64,000 bases of DNA from Lysobacter sp. S4-A87. Its GTDB lineage: Bacteria; Pseudomonadota; Gammaproteobacteria; Xanthomonadales; Xanthomonadaceae. The notes beneath the pieces are model-generated. The model worked only from the letters and a program-made list of their open reading frames with translations, ran no database searches and was not told the DNA's origin. The stretch is from NCBI RefSeq assembly GCF_022637455.1, contig NZ_CP093341.1:3824506-3888505 (forward strand), read 5' to 3'. Positions 17,892 through 25,479 of this stretch are shown piece by piece. The translations under genes and the position numbers were made by a program. Within the stretch, counting starts at the first letter, position 1. Every line of letters starts with the position of its first letter.

Positions 17892-18911
17892 TCAGTAGTT
17901 CATGTTCGCCGACCAGTACTTCTCGATCTGCTGTACCAGCGCATCCGGCAGCGGCACATAGTCGAGCGCCTTGGCCTGTGTGTCGCCGTTGGTATAGACC
18001 CAGCGGAAGAATTCCTTGGCGTTCTTGGCGCCGGCGGCATTCTTGGGCTGCTTGTACATCAGGATGAAGTTGGTGGCGGTGATCGGCCAGGAATTCGCGC
18101 CCGGCGCATTGGTCATGACCAGATAGAAGTCCTTGGCGTTGGCCCAGTCGGCACTGGCAGCGGCCGCCTGGAAGCTCTCGTCCGACGGCAGCACGAAGTT
18201 GCCGGAGGCATTCTTCATGCGGGTGTAGGCCATCTTGTTCTGCAGCGCGTAGGACAGCTCGACGTAGCCGATGCCACCGACGATCTGCTTGACGTAGGCA
18301 GCCACGCCCTCGTTGCCCTTGCCACCGATACCGACCGGCCACTTCACCGCCGTGCCTTCACCGACGCCGTTCTTCCATTCCGGGCTGACCTTGGACAGGA
18401 AGTTGACGAAGTTGAAGGTGGTGCCCGAACCGTCCGAACGGTGGACAACCGTGATCTTCTTCGCCGGCAGCTGCACGCCACCGTTGAGGGCGACGATCGC
18501 CGGATCGTTCCACATCTTGATCTTGCCCAGGAAGATGTTGGCCAGCGTGTCACCGTCCAGCTTGAGCGCGCCCGAAGCGACGCCCGGCACGTTGACCACC
18601 GGCACCACGCCGCCGATCACCGACGGGAACTGCGCCAGGCCGTGCTGGGCCAGCTCTTCGGGCTTGAGCGGGGCGTCGGACGAGCCGAAGTCGACCGTCG
18701 CGGCCTTGATCTGGGCGATACCGCCGCCGGAACCGATCGACTGGTAGTTGACCTTCTTGCCCGCCGCCTTGTTGTAGTCGGCCGACCACTTCGACATCAC
18801 GGGATACACGAACGACGCGCCGGCGCCGGTGACGTCGGCGGCCTGTGCGTTGGCTACGAACGCCGTCGCCAGCGCAAGGGCGGCGAGGCGGAACTGGATG
18901 GATTTGAACAC
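17892..18911 (-). CDS. pstS2: Phosphate-binding periplasmic protein PstS (copy 2)
   Basis: This 339-residue paralogue of the downstream pstS has an ordinary Sec signal peptide (about 1-24, AFVANAQA) and no lipobox Cys, so it should be freely periplasmic. The phosphate site motifs GAGASFVYPVMSKW, SIGSGGGIAQIK, FGSSD and HRSDGSGTTF are all kept. It ends in a strong terminator and carries the best Pho-box match of the cluster 53 bases upstream. High-level soluble PstS plus a lipid-anchored copy could combine scavenging with delivery. The gene symbol suffix only separates it from copy 1. Confidence 0.94.
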   Translation of the reverse strand: MFKSIQFRLAALALATAFVANAQAADVTGAGASFVYPVMSKWSADYNKAAGKKVNYQSIGSGGGIAQIKAATVDFGSSDAPLKPEELAQHGLAQFPSVIGGVVPVVNVPGVASGALKLDGDTLANIFLGKIKMWNDPAIVALNGGVQLPAKKITVVHRSDGSGTTFNFVNFLSKVSPEWKNGVGEGTAVKWPVGIGGKGNEGVAAYVKQIVGGIGYVELSYALQNKMAYTRMKNASGNFVLPSDESFQAAAASADWANAKDFYLVMTNAPGANSWPITATNFILMYKQPKNAAGAKNAKEFFRWVYTNGDTQAKALDYVPLPDALVQQIEKYWSANMNY

Positions 18912-18963
18912 AGAGCTCTCCTGGAGTGACGACCAACGGGCTGACCCGTACGGGGCGCATTTG

Positions 18964-18981
18964 ATAACGGTTCGATGACAG
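18964..18981 (-). promoter_or_regulatory. Pho box upstream of pstS copy 2
   Basis: On the minus strand the site is CTGTCATCGAACCGTTAT. The first 7-base repeat is perfect and the second keeps 5 of 7, giving 12 of 14 against the PhoB consensus. It ends 53 bases before the start codon, a normal distance. Confidence 0.75.
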
Positions 18982-19024
18982 TGCCGGGACGGCTATGTGA
19001 CACATGCGTTACAGCCGCACCGCC

Positions 19025-19055
19025 GTAGCCCGGGTAAGCGAAGCGCACCCGGGAC
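19025..19055. repeat. Dispersed GTAG-type hairpin repeat, copy 2
   Basis: This 31-base copy is identical to the unit at 7845-7875 over its whole length. It lies between pstS copy 2 and oprP, where it may insulate the two genes. Confidence 0.85.
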
Positions 19056-19084
19056 AACCGGAACGCCGGGCACGGGACGAAGCC

Positions 19085-19112
19085 AAAAAAATGGGCGCGG
19101 CTAGCCGCGCCC
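19085..19112 (-). terminator. Terminator after oprP
   Basis: A perfect palindrome, GGGCGCGGCTAGCCGCGCCC (19093-19112), is followed on the minus strand by A and then a run of Ts. It lies 61 bases past the oprP stop codon. Confidence 0.85.
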
Positions 19113-19172
19113 GAGGGGGAGGAAAGAGATGCGCAGAGTCGGAGCCCGGCAAGGCCGGGCCCCGGTGAAGCC

Positions 19173-20456
19173 TTACCAGTACAACTGGACGCGGGCTTCG
19201 AGGATGTTCGGGTTGTCGTCGACCTTGCGGTTGACCAGCACGTTGTTGTTGGCCGGGATGTCGGCGTACGGAGCAGCCGGCGTACGGACGAAGTAGCGCG
19301 AGCTGTCGACCATCACGTAGTTCAGCATGAACTTGAAGTTCGAGCGCCAGTACCAGTTCACGCCGACCGTCCAGGTGTCCATCTGGCCGCCGAGCACGCC
19401 ATCGACCACCGAAGCTGCGGTCGGGGTGGCGCCCGGGATGGCGGTGCCGTCATCCAGGTCGATCGTGTCGAAGCGCAGGCCGGCCTGCCACATGCCCGAC
19501 GCCGGGCTGTCGGGCAGCGGAGTGGTCGGCACGCCGTCCTTGTAGCCCCAGGTCTCGCCGGTGATGTTCCACAGGCCGCTGATGTACCAGCTGCTGCCGT
19601 CGAAGTCCTTCGACTGGCGCGGATTGCCGTTGTTGTAGCGCTCGACCGTCGACTGCATGTACTCGCCCTGCAGCTTGAACGGACCGGTCACCCACATCGC
19701 TTCGCCACCGATGGTCTGCTGGCGGTCGGCGTTGGTCAGGTTGCCGGTGTCGACGATGCGCTGGCCGGCCAGGTCGGCGTCCGGACGGGCGCGGATGCGC
19801 ACCGTGTCGGCGAAGGTGTCGTAGTCGATGAACGACAGGCCGAAGTGCAGGATGTTGCCCTTCTCGTTGATCGGCGCCCAGTTGCCGCGGAAGCCGAAGC
19901 CCGGGCCGTGCGGCGTCGGAGCCGGATGCTCGGTCAGCTCGCGGGTGAAGTAGCTGGCGGTCAGGCCCCAGTCGTTGGTGCCGTAGTGGTACGCAGCACC
20001 GAGGCGACGGGCGATGCCGAAGGTGTTGGTGACCAGCGACTTGGAGATGAAGTCGTTGTTCTTCGTCGACGACAGTTCTTCCAGGCTGTTGGGCTGCTTG
20101 AACTGGCCCATCTGCAACCAGTGGTTGGCATCGCCGCCGAGCTTGTACTTGGCGTTGACGTCCAGCCACTTGTCGGCCTTGGCGTCGTAACCGATGACCC
20201 AGTCGATGTTGCCCGGGCCCTTGCCCTTCAACACAAGTTCGGCGCGACGCAGTTCGTTGTCGCTGTCCTTGCCATCCGGGGCGTCGCCGTTGAGGTTGGC
20301 GAAGTCGTTGTCGAAATAGTTGTAGTCGGCCTGGACCAGGCCTTCGAACGAGATCTCGGAACCACCGATGACGTCGAAAGCGATTTCGGCGTGGGCGGCA
20401 GGAGCGGCAAGAACGGCGAGCAGCGCGACGGAAAGGGTGCTGCGAGACAGTTTCAT
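19173..20456 (-). CDS. oprP: OprP/OprO-type phosphate-selective porin
   Basis: This 427-residue outer-membrane protein has a signal peptide (about 1-23, VLAAPAAHA) followed by a 16-strand-type porin sequence. Alternating aromatic strands and a terminal Trp (EARVQLYW) are typical for BAM recognition. Family strings include LRRAELVLKGK, DWVIGYDAKADKWLDVNAKY and GQFKQPNSLEELSSTKN. It probably lets phosphate or polyphosphate across the outer membrane and feeds PstS. The ATG at 20456 gives the expected signal peptide; the frame extends 34 codons upstream without a ribosome site. A perfect Pho half-site lies about 60 bases upstream. Together with pstSCAB-phoU it forms a full uptake path. Confidence 0.92.
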   Translation of the reverse strand: MKLSRSTLSVALLAVLAAPAAHAEIAFDVIGGSEISFEGLVQADYNYFDNDFANLNGDAPDGKDSDNELRRAELVLKGKGPGNIDWVIGYDAKADKWLDVNAKYKLGGDANHWLQMGQFKQPNSLEELSSTKNNDFISKSLVTNTFGIARRLGAAYHYGTNDWGLTASYFTRELTEHPAPTPHGPGFGFRGNWAPINEKGNILHFGLSFIDYDTFADTVRIRARPDADLAGQRIVDTGNLTNADRQQTIGGEAMWVTGPFKLQGEYMQSTVERYNNGNPRQSKDFDGSSWYISGLWNITGETWGYKDGVPTTPLPDSPASGMWQAGLRFDTIDLDDGTAIPGATPTAASVVDGVLGGQMDTWTVGVNWYWRSNFKFMLNYVMVDSSRYFVRTPAAPYADIPANNNVLVNRKVDDNPNILEARVQLYW

Positions 20457-20507
20457 GGACGTAGCCCTTGGGGCGTAGGAAGACGCTGCGCAGGCTAGGG
20501 TGTGAAA

Positions 20508-20525
20508 GTTGCGTAAATATGACAG
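20508..20525 (-). promoter_or_regulatory. Possible Pho box upstream of oprP
   Basis: The minus strand reads CTGTCATATTTACGCAAC. The first 7-base repeat is perfect and followed by an A/T-rich spacer, but the second repeat matches only 3 of 7. It lies 52 bases before the start codon. Confidence 0.45.
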
Positions 20526-20612
20526 CGCTGACTTATTTCGTCGGGATGACGCTGGCATTACTGCCGCCGACCGGCAGCCACGGCCATGAGCCGGCCTTGC
20601 GAGGCCTGGCGG

Positions 20613-21326
20613 TCATTCCGACAGACGGTCGGGTTCCCCGGCTGTCTTTTCCTTGAAACGACACAGATCGCGCAGCACGCAATGCGGGCAGTCGGGCTTG
20701 CGCGCCTTGCAGACATAGCGGCCGTGCAGGATCAGCCAGTGGTGGGCATCATGCAGGTACTGCGGCGGCACCACCTTGAGCAGGCCGTCCTCGACTGCCC
20801 GCACGGTCTTGCCCGGTGCCAGGCCGGTGCGGTTGGCGACCCGGAAGATATGGGTGTCCACGGCCATCGTCGGTTCGCCGAAGGCGGTGTTCATGACCAC
20901 GTTGGCGGTCTTGCGGCCGACCCCCGGCAGGGCTTCGAGGGCGGCGCGGTCGTGCGGGACTTCGCCGCCATGGCGCTCCAGCAGCTGGTGCGCCATCGCC
21001 ACCACGTTGGCCGCCTTGGTGTTGAACAGCCCGATGGTGGCGATGTAGGGCTTGAGTGCCTCGACGCCGAGGTCGGCGATGGCCTTGGGAGTATTGGCCA
21101 CCGGGAATAATTTGCGCGTGGCCTTGTTGACGCCGACGTCGGTCGCCTGCGCCGACAGCGTCACTGCCACCAGCAGCTCATAGGGTGTGCTGAACTCGAG
21201 CTCGGTGGTGGGCTTGGGGTTGAGCGCCTTCAGTCTGGCGAACATCGTTTCGACTTCGCCTGCGCTCAGGCGAGGACTGCGGCGGGCTGGCTTCGATGCG
21301 GATTTCTTCGCGCTGGCTGCGGGCAT
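20613..21326 (-). CDS. nth: Endonuclease III (DNA glycosylase/AP lyase)
   Basis: Nth removes oxidised pyrimidines in base excision repair and cleaves the resulting abasic site. The 237-residue protein has a basic N-terminal tail (about 1-25), the helix-hairpin-helix LPGVGRKTANVVMN with the catalytic Lys, the catalytic Asp in AVDTHIFRVANRTG and a [4Fe-4S] site with Cys spacing 6-2-5 (CKARKPDCPHCVLRDLC). The ATG at 21326 (MPAASAKKSASK) gives about the family length plus a short extension. The gene follows a small uncharacterised gene by 8 bases and is likely in one transcript with it and the upstream enoyl-CoA hydratase. Confidence 0.96.
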   Translation of the reverse strand: MPAASAKKSASKPARRSPRLSAGEVETMFARLKALNPKPTTELEFSTPYELLVAVTLSAQATDVGVNKATRKLFPVANTPKAIADLGVEALKPYIATIGLFNTKAANVVAMAHQLLERHGGEVPHDRAALEALPGVGRKTANVVMNTAFGEPTMAVDTHIFRVANRTGLAPGKTVRAVEDGLLKVVPPQYLHDAHHWLILHGRYVCKARKPDCPHCVLRDLCRFKEKTAGEPDRLSE

Positions 21327-21334
21327 GCGGTGGT

Positions 21335-21778
21335 TCACGGCTTGTGGCGGGCGGCAGCTTTCGCGCGCGCACGGGCCAGCGCGGCGGCGGCAGCCGAGGG
21401 AAGGGCGGGTGCGGTGGTGGTCGCGGCGGTCGCGGCGGTCGTGGCCTGCGCACCGGGATCCGGTGCGGTCGTCATGGGTGTGGCGCGGTGCTCGGCACGC
21501 TCGCGGGCGCGTCGCTCCAGACGCGCGTTGCGTGCGCGATAACGCTCGCGTGCAGCCAGCGCCTGCAATCGCTCGTCGCGCGCCACCTGCAGGCGTGACC
21601 TGCAGGCATCGCTGCAATGCAGGCAGACAACTGCATCGGCCGCATCGGCCGCGATGAGGCCCAGGGCGATCGCACCGTCGATATCGTCATCGGCAAGCGC
21701 GGCAGCAATTGCATGCGCCGCCGCGCCGCCACCATCGCGACAGCCGCAAACGCATGCAGCGCTGACAACCGGGGCCAT
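21335..21778 (-). CDS. Small Cys-containing hypothetical protein
   Basis: I do not recognise this 147-residue protein. Its N-terminal half has grouped cysteines ([11 protein letters not shown] near 8-18 and [12 protein letters not shown] near 49-60), which could bind a metal. A helical Arg/Ala-rich stretch follows (about 62-95), then an Ala/Thr-rich low-complexity tail. The ATG at 21778 overlaps the stop of the upstream enoyl-CoA hydratase gene (TGATG) and the gene ends 8 bases before nth, so the three are probably coupled. The arrangement is the main evidence that it is expressed. Confidence 0.6.
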   Translation of the reverse strand: MAPVVSAACVCGCRDGGGAAAHAIAAALADDDIDGAIALGLIAADAADAVVCLHCSDACRSRLQVARDERLQALAARERYRARNARLERRARERAEHRATPMTTAPDPGAQATTAATAATTTAPALPSAAAAALARARAKAAARHKP

Positions 21779-22560
21779 CACTGGCCGCTGAAGCTCGGCT
21801 TGCGCCGCTCCAGGAAAGCGGCGGTGCCTTCGCGCATGTCGGCGGTGGAGAACATCAGGCCGAACTGCGCCGTCTCGTACTCCAGGCCTTCCTCGATCCC
21901 GCACTCGCCGCCGACATTGACGCAGTCGAGCACGCCGCGCAGCGCCAGCGGCGCCGACGCGGCGAGCTGCCCGGCAAGCTTCATGGTCTCGGTTTCCAGT
22001 TCGGCGGCGGCGACCACGCGATTGACGATGCCCAGCTCGCGCGCACGCGCGGCATCGATCGGTGCCCCGGCCAGGCACAGCTCCAGGGTTGCGGCGCGGC
22101 CGGCCAGGCGCAGCAGGCGCTGGGTGCCGCCAAAGCCCGGGATGAGGCCCAGGTTGACCTCCGGCTGGCCGACCTTGGCCGTGTCGGCAGCAATGCGCAG
22201 GTGGCAGGACATGGCCAGCTCGAGTCCGCCGCCCAGGGCGAATCCGTTGATCATGCCGATCACGGGTTTGGGCATTTTTTCGATCCGGCGCATCAGTTTT
22301 TGCCCGCGCAGGGAGAAGTCACGCCCCTGGACCGGGGTGAGGGTGTTCATCTGGGAGATGTCCGCGCCGGCCACGAAGGCCTTCGTTCCGGCCCCAGTCA
22401 GGACCACGCAGCGCACCTCCGGCGCGGCCTCGGCGGCCTCAAAGGCCACCAGCAGGGCGTCCAGGGTCTGCGCATTGAGCGCATTCAGCTTGTCGGGGCG
22501 GTTGACGGTGATCAGGCGCACAGCGCCGTGATCGGCAATCAGGACGGGCGTTTCAGACAT
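21778..22560 (-). CDS. Enoyl-CoA hydratase (crotonase family)
   Basis: This 260-residue crotonase-fold enzyme probably hydrates trans-2-enoyl-CoA in fatty-acid beta-oxidation. The oxyanion-hole Gly is in [10 protein letters not shown] (near 64) and both catalytic glutamates are kept, in [15 protein letters not shown] (near 114) and [20 protein letters not shown] (near 134). Two Glu residues point to a hydratase rather than an isomerase. It heads the group with the small hypothetical gene and nth. The acyl-chain length it prefers cannot be told from sequence. A second, isomerase-like crotonase is at 26872-27645. Confidence 0.88.
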   Translation of the reverse strand: MSETPVLIADHGAVRLITVNRPDKLNALNAQTLDALLVAFEAAEAAPEVRCVVLTGAGTKAFVAGADISQMNTLTPVQGRDFSLRGQKLMRRIEKMPKPVIGMINGFALGGGLELAMSCHLRIAADTAKVGQPEVNLGLIPGFGGTQRLLRLAGRAATLELCLAGAPIDAARARELGIVNRVVAAAELETETMKLAGQLAASAPLALRGVLDCVNVGGECGIEEGLEYETAQFGLMFSTADMREGTAAFLERRKPSFSGQ

Positions 22561-22795
22561 GATGGTGGGGTCGCTCGGCGGGTTTTTGGGTGGATCCGGG
22601 GACGCCTGCCGCAGCCACGGAACTCCCGGCCGGGAGCGCTGTCAGAGCAGGGCGGCCTCAGTGGCGATTAAGCCTTGGCGCCGTTATCCTAGCGCGTCCA
22701 TCCGGGCCGATTCGACTGGTGCGGGCCTGACTAGACTGGTATTACCCAACGGCGCGGCCAACCCGCACCTCGATCCATCACGGAGATTCCACCGA

Positions 22796-23482
22796 ATGAA
22801 GTTGCGTTTGATTGCTGCCGCCGTTGCGGCCCTGGCACTGACCGCCGGCAACGCCGTCGCGCAGGACACTTCGACCGAGAAAGGCAAGCTCAGCTACGCC
22901 CTCGGCTATGACCTCGGTCGCAACGCTGTTGAAAGCGGCGAGCAGGTCGATGTGAACACCATCATCAAGGGCCTGCAGGACGGCTATGGCAAGAAGCAGC
23001 CGGCTGTGCCCGTCGACCAGCTGCGCTCCGCCGTGCAGAACATGCAGCAGCGCCAGCAGGCCAAGGCCAAGGCCGAGTGGGACAAGGCTGCGTCGACCAA
23101 CAAGACCAAGAGCGACTCCTTCATTGCCGCCAACAAGGCGAAGGCTGGCGTGAAGGTGCTTCCGAGCGGCGTGCAGTACCGCGTGATTGAGACGGGTACC
23201 GGCGCCAAGCCGACCCAGGCCAACACCGTGCAGCTGGAAGTCGCAGGTCCCTACGCATGGGGCGAGCGTCCGCAGCAGCCGCGTCCGGCGCAGGCGATCC
23301 CGGCGATCAAGGTCAGCGAAATCGAGATGGCGGCAATGCGCGAAGCGCTGCTGCAGATGCCGGCCGGTTCGAAGTGGGAAGTCACCCTGCCGCCGGAGAA
23401 GGCGTACGGTGCCGACCCGCGCACCCCGTTCCCGCCGAACGTCGCCGTCCAGTTCGAAGTAAAGCTGGTCAGCGTCAAGTGA
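22796..23482 (+). CDS. FKBP-type periplasmic protein with a degenerate isomerase domain
   Basis: This 228-residue exported protein has a signal peptide (about 1-22, AGNAVA), the FKBP N-terminal dimerisation domain (about 27-105, KLSYALGYDLGRNAVESG) and a C-terminal FKBP-like domain. The C-terminal domain starts normally (VLPSGVQYRVIETGTGAKP) and ends normally (EVTLPPEKAYGADPRTPFPPN). Its centre lacks the usual HYTG...DGxxFDSS strand pair and the core aromatic residues; a Pro-rich AWGERPQQPRPAQ stretch replaces them. It therefore resembles FkpA/Mip in layout but may act as a chaperone without prolyl isomerase activity. The start at 22796 follows GGAG. A hairpin terminator lies 8 bases past the stop. 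Confidence 0.85.
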   Translation: MKLRLIAAAVAALALTAGNAVAQDTSTEKGKLSYALGYDLGRNAVESGEQVDVNTIIKGLQDGYGKKQPAVPVDQLRSAVQNMQQRQQAKAKAEWDKAASTNKTKSDSFIAANKAKAGVKVLPSGVQYRVIETGTGAKPTQANTVQLEVAGPYAWGERPQQPRPAQAIPAIKVSEIEMAAMREALLQMPAGSKWEVTLPPEKAYGADPRTPFPPNVAVQFEVKLVSVK

Positions 23483-23490
23483 CGAATTGG

Positions 23491-23515
23491 CCCGTGGCCG
23501 CATAGCGGCCACGGG
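23491..23515 (+). terminator. Terminator hairpin after the FKBP-like gene
   Basis: The 11-bp stem CCCGTGGCCGC/GCGGCCACGGG around ATA is followed by TCTGTC. The stem is very stable but the T tract is poor. Confidence 0.6.
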
Positions 23516-23526
23516 TCTGTCACATC

Positions 23527-23550
23527 GTCATCCCCGCGAAGGCGGGGGCA
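23527..23550. repeat. Dispersed GTCATyCCCGCGAAGG repeat, single arm
   Basis: One arm of the same unit seen at 16354, 46928 and 55736. Only a decayed inverted partner follows (CGCGAATGAC, near 23576-23585). Confidence 0.75.
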
Positions 23551-23605
23551 GTTTTTGCTGATGCTTCGCGCCAAGCGCGAATGACGTCGAAGCAATTGCA
23601 TGACC

Positions 23606-23634
23606 CATTGAGCCGGCCTCGCGCCGGCTCAATG
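23606..23634 (+). terminator. 12-bp hairpin between the FKBP-like and DUF1289 genes
   Basis: The stem CATTGAGCCGGC/GCCGGCTCAATG encloses CTCGC and is followed by TCTTTA. It may be a second terminator for the FKBP-like gene or part of a repeat. Confidence 0.5.
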
Positions 23635-23702
23635 TCTTTACGGGCGCCACAACCGCCAAACCGGTTGAAACCCGTGCACTCCCGTCTTACGGTTGGCAGT
23701 TG

Positions 23703-23888
23703 ATGAATACTCTTTTCCGCGCCGTGCTCAGTCCCTGCATCGGCGTCTGCGCACTCGACGACGACGGCCTGTGCAATGGCTGCCATCGCACCAGTGCCGA
23801 GATCGCGCGCTGGCCGCAGATGAATGACGACGAGCGCCTGCGCATGATGGAAACCACCTTGCCCGAACGGGAACAGCGACGAGGGTGA
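23703..23888 (+). CDS. DUF1289 small Cys-rich protein
   Basis: This 61-residue protein has the DUF1289 signature SPCIGVCALDDDGLCNGCHRT, with four Cys that suggest a bound metal or Fe-S cluster, followed by the conserved IARWPQMNDDERLRMM segment. Its function is unknown in the family. The ATG at 23703 is used (a TTG codon lies just before it). Its stop overlaps the GTG start of the Nudix gene by 4 bases, so the pair is translationally coupled. Confidence 0.87.
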   Translation: MNTLFRAVLSPCIGVCALDDDGLCNGCHRTSAEIARWPQMNDDERLRMMETTLPEREQRRG

Positions 23889-24520
23889 AGCCATTGCCAG
23901 CCGGTCCGGTCCTGCCTGATTGCCCCGGTCTGATGGCCGCGCTGCATCCTTTGGCGTCGCCGCCGCAAGGTCCTGGCTGGAACCTCGCCGAACTGCACGA
24001 CCTGCTGCCCGACGGAACGGTGTCGGTCGCCGCCGCTGTCCTGGTTGGCCTGGTGCCGCGCGGCAGCGGCACGCAGGTGCTGCTCACCCGTCGCACCGAT
24101 GCGCTGCGCCAGCATGCCGGGCAGGTCAGCTTCCCTGGCGGTCGCGTCGAACTCGACGACGCCAACGCTGTTGCCACCGCACTGCGCGAAACCTGCGAGG
24201 AAATCGGCCTGGCCTCCGCGCAGATCGCGCCGCTGGGTTTCCTCGATCCGCTTGCCACGATCACCGGTTTCCGCGTGCAGCCCGTCGTGGCACTGCTCGC
24301 CGACGACTACATCGCACGGCCGGACCCGAACGAAGTCGCCGACGTGTTCGAAGTGCCGCTGTCGTTCCTGCTGGATCCAGCCAACCTGGCCACGCATACG
24401 CTCGACTTCCGCGGGCGACCGCGTGAAGTCCTGGAATATCGCTATCCCGCGCAACGCATTTGGGGCGCAACCGCGTCGATGCTGTTCAACCTGCGGCAAC
24501 GACTGGAGGCCATTGCATGA
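23885..24520 (+). CDS. nudL: Nudix hydrolase, probable CoA diphosphatase
   Basis: This 211-residue Nudix enzyme probably splits CoA or acyl-CoA into phosphopantetheine and ADP. The UPF0035 signature LLTRRTDALRQHAGQVSFPGG directly precedes the Nudix box, which reads GGRVELDDANAVATALRETC then EEIGL. That combination marks the NudL/CoA-pyrophosphatase subgroup. The start is a GTG at 23885 overlapping the DUF1289 stop. Its own stop overlaps the ATG of the sulfurtransferase gene (ATGA), making a three-gene coupled set. Link to CoA turnover is from the family, not shown here. Confidence 0.88.
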   Translation: MKPLPAGPVLPDCPGLMAALHPLASPPQGPGWNLAELHDLLPDGTVSVAAAVLVGLVPRGSGTQVLLTRRTDALRQHAGQVSFPGGRVELDDANAVATALRETCEEIGLASAQIAPLGFLDPLATITGFRVQPVVALLADDYIARPDPNEVADVFEVPLSFLLDPANLATHTLDFRGRPREVLEYRYPAQRIWGATASMLFNLRQRLEAIA

Positions 24521-25392
24521 ATGCCACGCAAGCCTGGGGCACATTGATATCTGCAGACGAGCTCGCATCGGCGCTTGGCCGCAGTGAGCTGGTCGTGATC
24601 GACGCGCGTTCAAAGCTCGGTGATGCCGCCACGGCCGAAGCGGCGTATCGGCAAGCGCACATTCCCGGTGCCCGCTACGCGCACCTGGAACGCGATCTGT
24701 CTGCGCCCGAAGGCACTGCGCCGGCGCTGCGGATCGATGCCGGTCGCCATCCGTGGCCGCAGCTCGACGACTTCCTCGCCGCGCTCGGTCGCTGGGGCAT
24801 CACACCGCAGACCCAGGTCGTCGCCTACGACGCCGGCGACGGCGCGTTGGCCGCGGCCAGGCTGTGGTTCCTGCTGCGCATGCTCGGCCACGAGCGCGTG
24901 GCCGTCCTCGACGGCGGTTGGGAGCAATGGCAAGCGCAGGGTCTGCCGGTCGATACCGACGTGCCCGAACCGATGCCGACCCGGTATGCCGGATCGTTCG
25001 ATGAAACCCGCCTGTTGGATGCGGCGCAGGTGCAGGCGCATCTGGACAACGGCGGCCTGCTGTTCGATGCGCGGGCGGCCGAGCGCTTCCGCGGCGACAT
25101 CGAGCCGATCGATCGCGTCGCCGGCCACGTGCCGGGGGCGCGCAACCGCCCCTATGCATCGAGCATGCGCGACGGTCGCTTCCGCCCGGCGACAGAACTC
25201 GCCGCAGAGCTCGCGACCCAGCTCGACGGCCATCCGGCCAGCGATGCGGCGGTGATGTGTGGCTCGGGCGTGACCGCCTGCCACTTGCTACTGGCGATGG
25301 AACACGCCGGCCTGAAAGGCGCGCGCCTGTTCAAGGGATCGTGGAGCGGATGGATCGCTGACCCGGAACGCCCGATTGCGACAGGCGAGTAG
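24517..25392 (+). CDS. sseA: Two-domain rhodanese-type sulfurtransferase
   Basis: This 291-residue protein has two rhodanese domains (about 10-135 and 165-285). Only the second is active, with catalytic Cys in MCGSGVTACHLLLAMEH. The CGSGVTA loop is found in 3-mercaptopyruvate and some thiosulfate sulfurtransferases, so the sulfur donor is not certain. It would act in the cytoplasm in sulfur transfer or cyanide detoxification. The ATG at 24517 overlaps the stop of the Nudix gene by 4 bases, which fixes the start. Confidence 0.9.
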   Translation: MNATQAWGTLISADELASALGRSELVVIDARSKLGDAATAEAAYRQAHIPGARYAHLERDLSAPEGTAPALRIDAGRHPWPQLDDFLAALGRWGITPQTQVVAYDAGDGALAAARLWFLLRMLGHERVAVLDGGWEQWQAQGLPVDTDVPEPMPTRYAGSFDETRLLDAAQVQAHLDNGGLLFDARAAERFRGDIEPIDRVAGHVPGARNRPYASSMRDGRFRPATELAAELATQLDGHPASDAAVMCGSGVTACHLLLAMEHAGLKGARLFKGSWSGWIADPERPIATGE

Positions 25393-25479
25393 CCAGCTGT
25401 AACAAGAATTCGCACGCGGTAACAAGAACGTCATCGAAGCTCCCGATGCTTGCGTGTTTTCGCATGGGGGACGTGCGCG

